This document shows positions 1 to 9,433 of a stretch of 64,000 nucleotides of DNA, in pieces. Each line of letters begins with the position of its first letter. The stretch's first letter is position 1. The stretch spans positions 1 through 64,000 of the forward strand of contig NZ_POWF01000002.1 in the NCBI RefSeq assembly GCF_002895005.1. Reading direction: 5' to 3'. The notes beneath the pieces are model-generated. The model was not told the DNA's origin. It saw nothing but the letters and a program-made list of their open reading frames with translations, and did not search any database. The translations under genes and the position numbers were made by a program. This DNA comes from Hanstruepera neustonica (lineage in GTDB: Bacteria; Bacteroidota; Bacteroidia; Flavobacteriales; Flavobacteriaceae).

Positions 1-9
1 TTTAAGTAG

Positions 10-81
10 AAAAGAGAGGGGATTATCAATGTTGACGAACTTAAATGTTCTACGGCTATATTAACCTTATTCCTCTCTTTT
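10..81. other. Perfect 10-bp inverted repeat closing a ~50-nt loop
   Basis: A purine arm (aaaagagagg, 10-19) is exactly complementary to cctctctttt at 72-81. The enclosed 52 bases have no convincing ORF. On the minus strand the structure could end a transcript or be a small structured RNA. Since the window starts nine bases upstream, it may also belong to a neighbour outside it. Function is unknown. Confidence 0.4.
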
Positions 82-128
82 GTTCTTTCTGATTATATAA
101 TAAATTTAGTGATTTGTAAACTTAAGAT

Positions 129-236
129 GGCTATAGGTAATTGCTTGTTCTCGCCTACTTCTGAAAATCCTTGCGGATTTTCAGTTTGGTGTGTACTTGT
201 GAAGTTAAGTGCCAACCCAAGCAACTACTCATAGCC
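129..236. repeat. Imperfect long hairpin element (attC-like architecture)
   Basis: Outer arms at 129-147 and 218-236 are complementary at 16 of 19 positions. An inner perfect 10-bp stem with a 4-nt loop lies at 161-184 (ctgaaaatcc / ggattttcag). The element lies just before an accessory gene and is followed by the motif ccgttatac. A second element of nearly the same length and outer architecture lies at 23023-23127 beside another single accessory gene. The architecture recalls folded recombination sites of gene cassettes, but no integrase is in the window and the integron core motif GTTRRRY is not evident. Confidence 0.6.
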
Positions 237-271
237 AAACCGTTATACATCAATATAACCAACACTAACCA

Positions 272-1042
272 ATGATAAAATTCTTTAGAAAAATTAGACA
301 AAACTTGCTTTCAGAAAACAAAACTGGAAAGTATTTTAAATATGCTCTTGGAGAGATTATTCTTGTTGTTATAGGAATTTTAATTGCACTGCAGATTAAC
401 AACTGGAATCAAAATAGAATTACACAGAACAACCAAGAAAAATATCTACTTTTATTAAAAAACGAGACACTTAATAATCTAAACGAACTAAAAAGTGCAC
501 AAAACACTATTCAATCCATAACCAACGGACAACAAAAACTGATTAGATTGATTGATAGTAACTTAGACACTATTTCAGAAAATTACTTTTCAAAGGTAAT
601 GTTTGAGGCTTTTGGTAGTGTTCCGAGATTTGATTTTGAAAACAGTGTACTATCTGAACTGAAGATTTCTGGGGAGATAAAGAATATTAAAAATGATAGC
701 ATTCGCAGAAAAATAGTTGCTTTAGAACCTTTAGTTAAATCAGTTGCTGATAGTGAAAAATTTGTGATAGATATGTTTTTGGTTACAAGCGAAATTATTT
801 TAGAAAATGGAAGTGTAAGGACTTGGTATGATTCTATAGATTTCAATGAATATGTCAAAATTGAAAAAGGAAAAAAATCTGTTAGTAACATCCCTATTTT
901 AAAATCAAATAAATTTGAAAATTATCTTTTGAGATATATGGGCCCAAGTGCCAATTTAAGAGGCAACATTTATGCAAAATTAGAAAAACATTTAAATAGT
1001 CTTATCGAATTAATTGATAAGGAATTAAAAGCTCTTGAATAA
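272..1042 (+). CDS. DUF6090 family membrane-anchored protein
   Basis: A 256-residue protein with a short basic N-terminus (Lys/Arg-rich, residues 1-24), one hydrophobic segment at about 25-42 that ends in the motif LQINNWNQ, and a long polar helical remainder. This N-terminal pattern is characteristic of the Flavobacteria-rich family DUF6090, whose function is unknown. The topology suggests a single inner-membrane anchor with the C-terminal part outside the cytoplasm. It follows directly on a large hairpin element and is not obviously co-transcribed with housekeeping genes, which fits an accessory gene. The family call is confident; no function can be given. Confidence 0.8.
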   Translation: MIKFFRKIRQNLLSENKTGKYFKYALGEIILVVIGILIALQINNWNQNRITQNNQEKYLLLLKNETLNNLNELKSAQNTIQSITNGQQKLIRLIDSNLDTISENYFSKVMFEAFGSVPRFDFENSVLSELKISGEIKNIKNDSIRRKIVALEPLVKSVADSEKFVIDMFLVTSEIILENGSVRTWYDSIDFNEYVKIEKGKKSVSNIPILKSNKFENYLLRYMGPSANLRGNIYAKLEKHLNSLIELIDKELKALE

Positions 1043-1051
1043 ATAACAAAA

Positions 1052-1075
1052 GCACAACAACAGCTCCAGTTGTGC
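1052..1075. other. Short hairpin between two accessory genes
   Basis: gcacaac (1052-1058) and gttgtgc (1069-1075) form a perfect 7-bp stem with a 10-nt loop. It lies just after the DUF6090 stop codon. There is no following T-run, so it is not a standard intrinsic terminator on the plus strand. Confidence 0.4.
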
Positions 1076-1103
1076 ATAGTAAGCACTTGAAAACAAAATA
1101 TAT

Positions 1104-1730
1104 ATGAAAAATAAACATGTTTTTTTTATTGGAATACTTGGTGCATTTTTATTCTTTATTACATCGCTTATTGGTGGATTTCTGATTGACGGTTACGATA
1201 TTAATAAACAGTTTATAAGCGAAACTTATGCGGTTGATACAAAATATGGATTTATTTTAAGGATTTTTGGTTATATCCCAAGTGGCATACTTTTTACAAT
1301 ATTCTGCTTTCTTTCATTAGACTATTTCAAAAATTCAAGATGGACCAAAATCGGCTTTTATGGAGTTGGTATATTTTATGGGCTGGCGACTATTGTTGTT
1401 GCAATTTTTCCTTGCGATAGCGGATGTAACAAAGAACTAATTAACCCAAGTACATCCCAACTAATTCATAATTTAACAGGATTATTAACTTATGCTATCG
1501 TTCCGTTATCTATCGTGCTAATTGGATTTGGTGAAAAAAGGTTTGGCTCTAATTCCTTTGCAATGCAATCCTTTGCACTTGGTGGAATGGCATTATTATT
1601 TATAATTGTTTTATTTATAAGTGTCGATTCTGATTATGTTGGACTGATTCAAAGAATAGTTGAATTAACGTTTGTCTTATGGATTATGCTATGTGCACTT
1701 ACAGTGAAAAATAAAAAAGCCAGCAGGTAA
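1104..1730 (+). CDS. DUF998 family multi-pass membrane protein
   Basis: A 208-residue very hydrophobic protein with about six predicted membrane helices (roughly 7-28, 50-72, 83-102, 120-142, 153-173, 183-202). The loop after helix 1 and the cysteine pair CDSGC near residue 110 fit DUF998, a family of small integral membrane proteins without a firmly assigned role. It lies 61 bases after the DUF6090 gene on the same strand. The 178 bases downstream, up to the cytochrome gene, contain no ORF; a gttaaat motif sits at about 1799. The family assignment is likely; the function is unknown. Confidence 0.75.
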   Translation: MKNKHVFFIGILGAFLFFITSLIGGFLIDGYDINKQFISETYAVDTKYGFILRIFGYIPSGILFTIFCFLSLDYFKNSRWTKIGFYGVGIFYGLATIVVAIFPCDSGCNKELINPSTSQLIHNLTGLLTYAIVPLSIVLIGFGEKRFGSNSFAMQSFALGGMALLFIIVLFISVDSDYVGLIQRIVELTFVLWIMLCALTVKNKKASR

Positions 1731-1908
1731 CAATTTGGTAGTTCATTGCTTATGACTTTTATCCGCCAGTTTGCTCTTCCTACTTGCATTATTACTCGTT
1801 AAATGTTAACCCAAAAATCAGTATATTTATCAAGCTTCCCTATTTCTGCAAAAACAGAATCTTAACACTACGTGATGACTAACTAAACCAACTAAAACGT
1901 ATGACATC

Positions 1909-2868
1909 ATGAAAAAACTCTTAAAAATCATTGGTATTGGATTACTTGCGATAGTGGTACTCATAGGCCTAGGGCTGCTCTATATTGGCATGTCTGACAT
2001 TCCATCGTACGAGGTAGCTACGATTGATTATCAAGTAGAAAGCACACCAGAGTCCATTGAACGTGGCAAGAAACTGGCCACCATGCTTTGTGCCAATTGC
2101 CACATGAACAAAGAAACCCGATCGTTAACTGGTGTTAGAATGCTGGATGCGCCTCCTGAATTTGGGGATATTTATTCGGCCAACATTACGCAAGACAAAA
2201 CCTATTGTATTGGCGAATGGACTGATGGCGAATTGGTTTATTTATTGCGAACCGGTATTAAACGTGACGGACAATACAGTCCGCCGTATATGGCTAAATT
2301 ACCAACTATTGCCGACGAGGACATTAATGCGATTATAGCCTTTTTACGCTCGGATGACCCGATGGTTGCTGCCAAAGCCGTACCCGACACGCCTAGTAAT
2401 CCTTCGTTGCTGACTAAAGTATTATGTCGTGTGGCATTTAAACCATTTCCTATGCCAACAGCAAAAATTGAATTACCTAACAGTACGAATACGGTGGCTT
2501 TAGGAAAATATTTGGCCCATAATCTGGATTGCTTTTCGTGTCATTCGGCTGATTTTAAAACCAACGATTTTTTAAATCCTGAATTGAGTAAAGGCTATTT
2601 TGGAGGTGGCAACAAGCCACTAGACCTGGAAGGTCGGGTTATGCTAACATCGAACCTTACTCCAGATAAGGAAACAGGTATTGGAAACTGGACTCAAAAC
2701 GATTTTATAAGAGCGGTAAAATATGGTCTTAAGGATGGTGAACATGCCCTATCCTACCCAATGACGCCTTATACACAACTCACAGATAACGAGGCTGCAG
2801 CCATTTTTGATTACCTGCAAACTATTCCACCTATTCACAATAAGGTGGAACGTTCGGTTTATGAGTAA
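1909..2868 (+). CDS. Membrane-anchored diheme cytochrome c
   Basis: A 319-residue protein with an N-terminal membrane anchor (residues 5-27) and two c-type heme-binding motifs, CANCH (Cys61, Cys64, His65) and CFSCH (Cys208, Cys211, His212), each in its own cytochrome c fold. Heme would be attached covalently in the periplasm, so the protein probably transfers electrons there, tethered to the inner membrane. The two-domain layout resembles the cytochrome subunits of alcohol or aldehyde dehydrogenase complexes, but no dehydrogenase lies beside it and the redox partner is unknown. The next gene, an MscS channel, lies 66 bases downstream on the same strand. Confidence 0.88.
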   Translation: MKKLLKIIGIGLLAIVVLIGLGLLYIGMSDIPSYEVATIDYQVESTPESIERGKKLATMLCANCHMNKETRSLTGVRMLDAPPEFGDIYSANITQDKTYCIGEWTDGELVYLLRTGIKRDGQYSPPYMAKLPTIADEDINAIIAFLRSDDPMVAAKAVPDTPSNPSLLTKVLCRVAFKPFPMPTAKIELPNSTNTVALGKYLAHNLDCFSCHSADFKTNDFLNPELSKGYFGGGNKPLDLEGRVMLTSNLTPDKETGIGNWTQNDFIRAVKYGLKDGEHALSYPMTPYTQLTDNEAAAIFDYLQTIPPIHNKVERSVYE

Positions 2869-2934
2869 ACTGTTGTATATTTAGTTATGATACTTTAATT
2901 TAAAAATAATGTAGAATCTGACTGAACGTTCGCA

Positions 2935-3855
2935 ATGGAGTCAATTGAATTTATCAGAGAGTGGATGACTGCTCATCCAACAACAGCATCAGTGATTACC
3001 TATTTATTATGGGTAATTGTTGTTGTTGGTTTGGTTCAGTTTTTAAGACGATTGCTTCGGAAAAAATTGCCAGATACCGATACACGCTACCGAACGCAAA
3101 AAGGCATTGAAGTACTTGGGTATGTATTTATCATTCTCTTAACTGTATCCTATTTTACTGGTAATATCAAAGATTTTGCATTAGCTATTGGTTTATTAAC
3201 GGCAGGTATTACCATTACCCTTCAGGAATTGATATTGAGCATTGCGGGTTCTGTCTATATATTTTTAGTTAAGGTTTATAAACCAGGTGATCGCATTGAA
3301 ATTAATGGCATTAAAGGGGATGTGATTGATATTGACAGTATTTATACCACAATGATGGAAATTGGTGAATGGGTAAGCAGTGATAATTACAGTGGACGGA
3401 TTGTGAAGTTGAGCAATGCCTTTGTTTTTAAAGGTCCTGTCTTTAACTACTCTAGAGATTTCCCGTTTATTTGGGATGAAATTGATTTACCCATACGTTA
3501 TGGCTCCGATTTAGAATTGGCCAAAGAAATTATTATTCGCATTGCTTCCGAACAATTATCGGATTATGTTGAGAATTCCATAGCCGAATGGAAAACCGTC
3601 GTTGACAAATATTATATTGAAGATGCCCAAGTGCAGCCAACCTTGGCCTTGACCATGACTGATAATTGGGTGCGTTTTAATTTGCGGTACATTGTTGACT
3701 ACAAAAAAAGACGTATGACCAAGCACTTATTGAATTCGCTGATAGGTCAAGAAATAGCCAAAACAAATGGCAAAGTAGAATTAGCTTCGGCAACCATAGA
3801 GGTCATCAGAGTGCCTAAATTAGATATCAACACACCAACCAAAACCGAATTATGA
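2935..3855 (+). CDS. MscS-family mechanosensitive channel protein
   Basis: A 306-residue protein with three membrane helices (about 18-38, 57-75 and 79-113). The third is Gly/Ala-rich and runs into the beta domain that starts YKPGDRIEINGIKGDV, the hallmark of MscS channels. A mixed alpha/beta cytoplasmic part follows. Such channels open under membrane tension to release osmolytes. It is close to the minimal MscS size and lacks extra N-terminal helices. Its last four bases overlap the next gene as ATGA, so the two are probably translationally coupled. Confidence 0.88.
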   Translation: MESIEFIREWMTAHPTTASVITYLLWVIVVVGLVQFLRRLLRKKLPDTDTRYRTQKGIEVLGYVFIILLTVSYFTGNIKDFALAIGLLTAGITITLQELILSIAGSVYIFLVKVYKPGDRIEINGIKGDVIDIDSIYTTMMEIGEWVSSDNYSGRIVKLSNAFVFKGPVFNYSRDFPFIWDEIDLPIRYGSDLELAKEIIIRIASEQLSDYVENSIAEWKTVVDKYYIEDAQVQPTLALTMTDNWVRFNLRYIVDYKKRRMTKHLLNSLIGQEIAKTNGKVELASATIEVIRVPKLDINTPTKTEL

Positions 3856-4463
3856 AATCCAGAACCCTTGCCAGAATAGCTGGCGGTAGTTACCTGATTA
3901 TTTTTTTTGCAGCCATATTTGCTAATTTCCTTGCTTTAGAGTCTTTAAGTCTGAATCCGTTAGACACCATACAGCATAATCCTTTATTGGTGAGATTGGG
4001 CATCATGGCGTTTTTAATAACCGTTGTGTTTGATGTGGTGGTTGCCTGGGCTTTAAAGCTGTTATATCAAGAACATCCACTTACAGTATTGAGTACGTAT
4101 TTTAGATTGATGCATGCTGCCATTATGGGTGTTGCCGTTTTTGCTCTTCCTATTACTCTAGGTTTGAACCATGCTGATGCTATTCTTGATCAAGTGAACC
4201 AATTTAATACTATCTGGCTCATTGGGCTATTCTTTTTTGGTATACATTTAATATTGCTGGGCAAGATAATTGGCAAACCTAAACTTATTGCCTTATTCCT
4301 TTTGATCGCAGGAATTATGTATATCGTTGACACGTCTGCCCATTTTTTAATGTCCAATTACGACGACTATAGTGATATATTTTTAGCCTTTGTAGCGGTG
4401 CCAAGTATTGTTGGAGAGATGTCGTTTGCCATTTGGTTGTTGGTCAAGGGTGGTAAAAATTAG
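3852..4463 (+). CDS. DUF4386 family membrane protein
   Basis: A 203-residue protein with about six membrane helices. The opening RIAGGSYLIIF, followed by a short extracytoplasmic loop and long hydrophobic stretches, is typical of DUF4386, a family of unknown function common in Bacteroidota and Firmicutes. The start codon overlaps the stop of the MscS gene (ATGA). The two proteins may be made together and could act in the same envelope process, but that is inference from coupling only. Confidence 0.8.
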   Translation: MKSRTLARIAGGSYLIIFFAAIFANFLALESLSLNPLDTIQHNPLLVRLGIMAFLITVVFDVVVAWALKLLYQEHPLTVLSTYFRLMHAAIMGVAVFALPITLGLNHADAILDQVNQFNTIWLIGLFFFGIHLILLGKIIGKPKLIALFLLIAGIMYIVDTSAHFLMSNYDDYSDIFLAFVAVPSIVGEMSFAIWLLVKGGKN

Positions 4464-4595
4464 CTTGAGACAGTTTTGGATTTCAAACTATTAGCAATTA
4501 TATATTAGGTATTTTTTAGGAAGCTATTTTACTATTACCTATTTTCATACTGTTTGGCAAGCTAATTGCTTACAACCATTAAAACCTGTATCAAG

Positions 4596-5018
4596 ATGAA
4601 AACTATTCAATTAATCTTTGTGAGTATTTTGTGCATGACTTTAGGTTCATGTAACCAGAACGCGAAAACCAACAACAAGGAGCTTTATGATGTTACTTGG
4701 GAACTGGAATATATTTCAGGTCCACGCATTGCTTTTGAAGGACTTTATCCCGATAGGAAACCACAAATAACATTTAATCAGGAAACAAAAAAAGTAACAG
4801 GCAATAACAGTTGCAACGGGTATTCTGCCGATTACACGCTAGAAGGCAATGCTATTTCTTTTGGAGAACCTGGCCCAAGCACTCTGATGTACTGTGGCGA
4901 AGGCGAAAATGTATTTTTAAAGACCATGAAACAGATAACTAAATTTACCGTTACAGATGGTAAATTGAATTTAATGTTGGACGATGTAACTATGATGCGC
5001 TTTCACAAAATAGATTAG
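4596..5018 (+). CDS. META/HslJ-domain lipoprotein
   Basis: A 140-residue lipoprotein starting at the ATG at 4596. This start puts a clean type II signal peptide with lipobox LGSC (Cys19) at the N-terminus; an in-frame codon ten residues earlier would only add a polar extension. The mature part carries the META/HslJ fold, with W-E-L near the start, the motif NNSCNGYSADY in the middle and a terminal beta strand ending MMRFHK. META-domain lipoproteins are linked to envelope stress and heat-shock-type responses, but their molecular role is unclear. It is convergent with the DUF3820 gene 23 bases away. Confidence 0.85.
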   Translation: MKTIQLIFVSILCMTLGSCNQNAKTNNKELYDVTWELEYISGPRIAFEGLYPDRKPQITFNQETKKVTGNNSCNGYSADYTLEGNAISFGEPGPSTLMYCGEGENVFLKTMKQITKFTVTDGKLNLMLDDVTMMRFHKID

Positions 5019-5041
5019 TTGCTTTTGAAGGAAACTTTTCT

Positions 5042-5275
5042 TTACCTTTTTGGAAAATTGGATTTGATATTTCTAATAATATCTTCCAGTCCGTTGACCT
5101 TTAATTCGTAAACTGTTTGCAAGTATTCACCTAATTTTCCTTTTGGAAATCCCTTGTTATGATACCAGACGATATAGTATTCTGGTAAATCTATGATATA
5201 ACGATCTTTATATTTCCCGTAGGGCATTTTGGTATGAGCCAGTTTAATCAGAAAATCTTTATCGGGCTGCAGCAT
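5042..5275 (-). CDS. DUF3820 family protein
   Basis: A 77-residue protein built around MPYGKYKDRYIIDLPEYY and a following W-Y-x-N-K-G-F-P segment, the signature of DUF3820. Similar short sequence blocks occur at the ends of some exonucleases, so a nucleic-acid-related role is possible but unproven. The start codon overlaps the stop codon of the upstream DUF922 gene (TAATG, sharing base 5275), so it is probably coupled to it. Confidence 0.8.
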   Translation of the reverse strand: MLQPDKDFLIKLAHTKMPYGKYKDRYIIDLPEYYIVWYHNKGFPKGKLGEYLQTVYELKVNGLEDIIRNIKSNFPKR

Positions 5276-5814
5276 TAATCTTGTTTTGCAAAAGCTTTTA
5301 GTTCCGCTAGTTGTTTAGTGACTGTTTCTTTCCAATGCGTTTGCTGTTCCTTATTTCTGGAAAAATCGCTAGCTGCATCATAGGCATTTTGCATAGCTCC
5401 CAAATCTTTCAGAACGTGTTGATGCCAATTTTCCAGTTCTTTATTGACCGAATTGGGCACCTGAAGTTTACTAATATGTTGACGCAAGATTCGCGCATGT
5501 AATTCGGTAATATCAAAATGCAATTGCTCGTGTTCCAAAATGTGATTACTTACTTCTTCTGGTTTATACCATGATTTATCCGGATAAAAATGGGCTGTAA
5601 CATCGGCTTTAAATTGGGTTATTTGACCATCAGTCTCACTCATTCTATAACCAAACGTTATTCCTGATGCGGTTGTAGCGGCAGCATCAGAATTCATATT
5701 GGGTGCACCCTTAAAATTAGACCATTGTAGTTTATAATCGGCCGACCAGGCTATTTCAGATTCTTTGGTTTGAAGTGATAAAAACACCCATAAAAGCAGT
5801 AACCCCTTATACAT
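5275..5814 (-). CDS. DUF922 family putative secreted zinc protease
   Basis: A 179-residue protein with a short hydrophobic N-terminus resembling a signal peptide. It has a W-x-D-Y-x-L-x-W-x-D/N-F-like segment followed by the sequence HEQLHFDI, a match to the HExxH zinc-binding motif. This arrangement is that of DUF922, predicted to be a metal-dependent protease. A second histidine-rich stretch (TELHARIL) follows. Proteolytic activity is inferred from the motif only. It leads a two-gene unit with the DUF3820 gene (TAATG overlap). Confidence 0.78.
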   Translation of the reverse strand: MYKGLLLLWVFLSLQTKESEIAWSADYKLQWSNFKGAPNMNSDAAATTASGITFGYRMSETDGQITQFKADVTAHFYPDKSWYKPEEVSNHILEHEQLHFDITELHARILRQHISKLQVPNSVNKELENWHQHVLKDLGAMQNAYDAASDFSRNKEQQTHWKETVTKQLAELKAFAKQD

Positions 5815-5871
5815 AATACCTATTTAAAATGATATAATAGAAACGTATTAACCAGGTCAATATTATACATT

Positions 5872-7806
5872 TTAGTCTTGGTTTTCGGCTGTATCTTGGA
5901 TTTCAACAATTTTCAAATCCTGATACTTAACCAAATAAACCGAGTTATTGTAGTAACCACCCATGAATTTCTTTTTGTAGGCAAATTTATTTTCTACATA
6001 TGCGGTTAGAGGCGCTTGATTAACCGATTCATAAAGGTTTTCATAATTCAATACTCTCAAAATAACATCCATGGTTATATCAAAACCACGTACTGCCACT
6101 TTGTTGGGAGTCACTCCAAATCGATTGACATAATTTTTGGCAAAGCTATTGGCATCATCCTCATTGTACATTTTAGCAATAGCTGCAAATTCCAATTGTA
6201 AATTGGATAAATGGTAGTTAGAAACCTCATCATCTTCAAAGGCATCATTCATATTGGTTGTCACCAGAATGATTTGACGTTCCTTTGTAATAAACGCATT
6301 CAATTTACTAGATACATTAGAAACCAATCCAGGACTCAATGTTTCTAAAAAAACCACATTTTTACCAGGTTTTAGCTTTGGAAGAATATCATCATCATAG
6401 ATAAAATAAGCCTCTTCACCTTCTTTATCCTTTCGGGAATACACTTGTGGTGCTGATGGGAACTCTCTTTTAAGATTATCACTGACTTTGACATGATCGT
6501 TATCGGCTATAATGATGATTTGATCAATGCTGTCATCTTGTTTTATGGAGTTGACAATTTTATCATACAATAAATCTTCAGATGGTCTGGATTGAAACAC
6601 ATTTTCCGATAATGTGACGTTTTTGGTAATTGGCGACACTACAGGAATATTATGTTTTCTTAATTCGGAAGCTACTCTTTCAACATTGTTGGGCATAAAT
6701 GGTCCAATAACAGCCGAGACTTCTTCAAAATCATTATCATTTAAAATGCTAGAAACTTCACTGGCCAAGTTTTTGGTATCATAAACATCAATTTTTAATG
6801 AAGCTCCCATTTTTTCCAAAGAGTCCAATGCTACTATGGCTCCTGAATAAAAATCCATAGACATTTTCAAAAAAGGATCCTTTTTCATTAGTGCTTTGGT
6901 ATCGGCCACCGAGTCTATATCAATTTTATTCAACTTAAACGGTAGCATTATAGCAATACGTTTCGTTTCTCTCGTATTGATGGAATGACCCAAATTCACT
7001 TCTTCCAAACCTGAAGAAGCAGCATCAACCCCTTCAGAATAAGGTATTTTTAGAACCATACCTACTTTAAGGCCACTTTCCTTAAGTTCTGGGTTTAATG
7101 CTTCCAACTCTTCCTGTTCCAGTCCCAATTTAAGTTTCAGTCGATAAAATCCTTCTTTTGGTAATACTTCGTAATAAGAATATTGATTATCGACTTCTTT
7201 TTGATCAGCTGCCTTAATGTTAGGTACGTTGATTTTGTCGCCTGGATTTAAAACTTCGGCCATGCCTGGATTCAATGCTTCCAATTCGGCAACCGTAATA
7301 CCATATTTATAGGCAATGCGCCATTTACCTTCTTTGGGTAAAACTGTGTATTGTTGTGTTGTAGATTCTGGCTCCTTGACTTCCAACACGCGTTTATAAA
7401 CTGGTATTTTTAGTCGATCTCCTTTTCGGAGATTATCGGCGTACAAAAAGGGATTATGTTTTTTGATATCCTCTTGCTCTATATCAAATTTTTTGGATAT
7501 ACTATACAGTGTTTCTTTTCTTTTGACCTTATATTCCTTAAAACCAGACAACTCTTTTGTAATTGCCGCTTGTGGTGTAGATGTACTAATTTTTGATTTT
7601 GGAATGATCAACACGGCATTGCGTTTCAATCCTTTTTTAGCATCCGGATTGAGGGTGTATATATCAAATGGTGTGACATTATACAGTTTGGCTATTTCCT
7701 CAATGGTTTCACCTGCTTTTACTTTATGGGTTTTATAGTTTTGTGCATTTGCAGAGGCACAACCAATTGTCAAAATAAAAGCCAGAAGGTAAAAAAACTG
7801 TTTCAT
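5872..7806 (-). CDS. LysM-repeat protein fused to a periplasmic binding protein-like domain
   Basis: A 644-residue exported protein. The signal sequence ends near residue 21; Cys16 could be a lipobox but its context (TIGC) is poor. Four LysM repeats follow at about 26-70, 90-136, 152-196 and 211-256. LysM domains bind peptidoglycan. From about 282 to the end is an alpha/beta domain resembling type 1 periplasmic binding proteins (start KRIAIMLPF). No ABC transporter is nearby, so the domain probably does not serve import; sensing or scaffolding at the cell wall is plausible. It is last in a minus-strand run after bshC, the PLP decarboxylase and guaA, 41 bases after guaA. Confidence 0.88.
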   Translation of the reverse strand: MKQFFYLLAFILTIGCASANAQNYKTHKVKAGETIEEIAKLYNVTPFDIYTLNPDAKKGLKRNAVLIIPKSKISTSTPQAAITKELSGFKEYKVKRKETLYSISKKFDIEQEDIKKHNPFLYADNLRKGDRLKIPVYKRVLEVKEPESTTQQYTVLPKEGKWRIAYKYGITVAELEALNPGMAEVLNPGDKINVPNIKAADQKEVDNQYSYYEVLPKEGFYRLKLKLGLEQEELEALNPELKESGLKVGMVLKIPYSEGVDAASSGLEEVNLGHSINTRETKRIAIMLPFKLNKIDIDSVADTKALMKKDPFLKMSMDFYSGAIVALDSLEKMGASLKIDVYDTKNLASEVSSILNDNDFEEVSAVIGPFMPNNVERVASELRKHNIPVVSPITKNVTLSENVFQSRPSEDLLYDKIVNSIKQDDSIDQIIIIADNDHVKVSDNLKREFPSAPQVYSRKDKEGEEAYFIYDDDILPKLKPGKNVVFLETLSPGLVSNVSSKLNAFITKERQIILVTTNMNDAFEDDEVSNYHLSNLQLEFAAIAKMYNEDDANSFAKNYVNRFGVTPNKVAVRGFDITMDVILRVLNYENLYESVNQAPLTAYVENKFAYKKKFMGGYYNNSVYLVKYQDLKIVEIQDTAENQD

Positions 7807-7847
7807 AAATTTATTTTATTAATATACGGTCACTACAACTTATTGGA

Positions 7848-9383
7848 CTATTCCCATTCAATTGTAGCCGGTGGTTTTGAACTAATATCGTATACTACTC
7901 TATTAACGCCCTTAACTTTATTTATTATTTCATTGGACGTTTTTTGTAAAAATTCATAGGGTAGATTCACCCAATCAGCCGTCATACCATCCGTACTTTC
8001 CACTGCTCTCAAAGCCACACATTTTTCATAGGTACGCTCATCGCCCATAACACCAACACTATTCACTGGAAGCAAAATAGCGCCAGCTTGCCACACACTA
8101 TCGTATAAATCATACTTCTTTAAGTTTCCAATAAATACCGCATCAACCTCTTGTAATATACGAACTTTTTCAGCAGTAATATCACCTAAAATTCGGATAG
8201 CCAGACCAGGTCCTGGAAACGGATGACGTCCCAAAAGCGCCTTATCCATTCCCATAGAGGCTCCCACTCTACGTACTTCATCCTTAAACAATGCCTTCAA
8301 CGGTTCAACCACCTTAAGCTTCATAAAGTCTGGCAACCCTCCGACATTATGATGACTTTTGATAGTCGCACTTGGTCCACCAGTTGCCGATACACTTTCA
8401 ATAACATCCGGATAAATAGTTCCTTGTGCCAACCATTTAACATCGGTAATCTCATGAGCTTCATCATCAAACACTTCAATAAATACGCGACCAATAGCCT
8501 TACGTTTTTGCTCTGGATCGCTCAATCCAGCTAATGCATCCAAAAAGCGTGCCGAAGCATCAACCCCTTTTACATTTAGTCCCATACCCTTGTATTGCTC
8601 TAAAACGTCATGGAATTCATTTTTTCGTAAAAGACCATTGTTCACAAAAATGCAATACAGATTTTTTCCAATAGCCTTATGCAATAACATAGCTGCCACC
8701 GACGAATCAACGCCTCCTGAAAGTCCTAATACCACTTTATCGTTTCCTAGTTTAGACTTCAATTCGTCCACTGTTTCTTCCACAAAGGATTGCGGCGTCC
8801 AATCGGGATTGACACCTGCTATATGTACTAAAAAATTTTCTAGTAATTGTTTCCCATCCGTTGAATGATACACTTCTGGATGAAATTGAATGGCATAAGT
8901 TGGTTCGCCTTCAATTTTATAAGCCGCATTTTCAACATCATGGGTACTCGCCAATAAAACTGCGTTTTCTGGCAGTTTTTTTATGGTATCGCTATGGCTC
9001 ATCCATACTTGACTACCTTCATAGATATTATGAAAAAAATCTTCTTTCTCCTTGACGAAGGATAAATTGGCACGACCATACTCACGGGTATTAGATGGTG
9101 CCACTTCGCCTCCAGAAAAATGGGCTAAATACTGTGCTCCGTAACAAACACCCAACAGCGGTTTTTTACCGCGAATGTTTTTTAAATCGGGATGTAAAAC
9201 ACCTTCTCCTCTTACAGAATTGGGACTACCGGAAAGGATTACGGCTTTATATTCATCAATGTTATTTGGAATTTTGTTGTAAGGGTGAATTTCACAATAA
9301 ATGTTCAACTCCCTGACTCGTCGGGCAATCAACTGTGTGTATTGCGAACCGAAATCTAAAATAAGTATGTTGTTGTGTTGCAT
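7848..9383 (-). CDS. guaA: GMP synthase (glutamine-hydrolysing)
   Basis: GuaA converts XMP to GMP using glutamine and ATP, the last step of guanine nucleotide synthesis, in the cytoplasm. The 511-residue protein has a class I glutamine amidotransferase domain (Cys80 in GVCYGAQ; His168 and Glu170 in QFHPE), then the ATP-pyrophosphatase domain with P-loop LSGGVDSS (221-228) and the C-terminal dimerisation domain ending PPATIEWE. The ATG at 9383 is preferred over an in-frame TTG two codons upstream. A -7-like TACTTTTG lies immediately upstream. It lies 50 bases after the decarboxylase gene. Confidence 0.97.
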   Translation of the reverse strand: MQHNNILILDFGSQYTQLIARRVRELNIYCEIHPYNKIPNNIDEYKAVILSGSPNSVRGEGVLHPDLKNIRGKKPLLGVCYGAQYLAHFSGGEVAPSNTREYGRANLSFVKEKEDFFHNIYEGSQVWMSHSDTIKKLPENAVLLASTHDVENAAYKIEGEPTYAIQFHPEVYHSTDGKQLLENFLVHIAGVNPDWTPQSFVEETVDELKSKLGNDKVVLGLSGGVDSSVAAMLLHKAIGKNLYCIFVNNGLLRKNEFHDVLEQYKGMGLNVKGVDASARFLDALAGLSDPEQKRKAIGRVFIEVFDDEAHEITDVKWLAQGTIYPDVIESVSATGGPSATIKSHHNVGGLPDFMKLKVVEPLKALFKDEVRRVGASMGMDKALLGRHPFPGPGLAIRILGDITAEKVRILQEVDAVFIGNLKKYDLYDSVWQAGAILLPVNSVGVMGDERTYEKCVALRAVESTDGMTADWVNLPYEFLQKTSNEIINKVKGVNRVVYDISSKPPATIEWE

Positions 9384-9433
9384 GCGCAAAAGTAATATTT
9401 AATACCAAAAATGTATTTATATATTTTAAAAAA

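Noticed and set aside
129-1075. Hairpins near the left end read as a CRISPR array or true integron attC array
   Set aside because: There are no regularly spaced direct repeats with spacers, and no integrase gene or GTTRRRY core at the expected place. They were kept only as hairpin elements of unknown function.
9384-9389. TTG start two codons upstream of guaA
   Set aside because: The ATG at 9383 directly precedes the conserved start of GuaA, and the extra two residues have no support.
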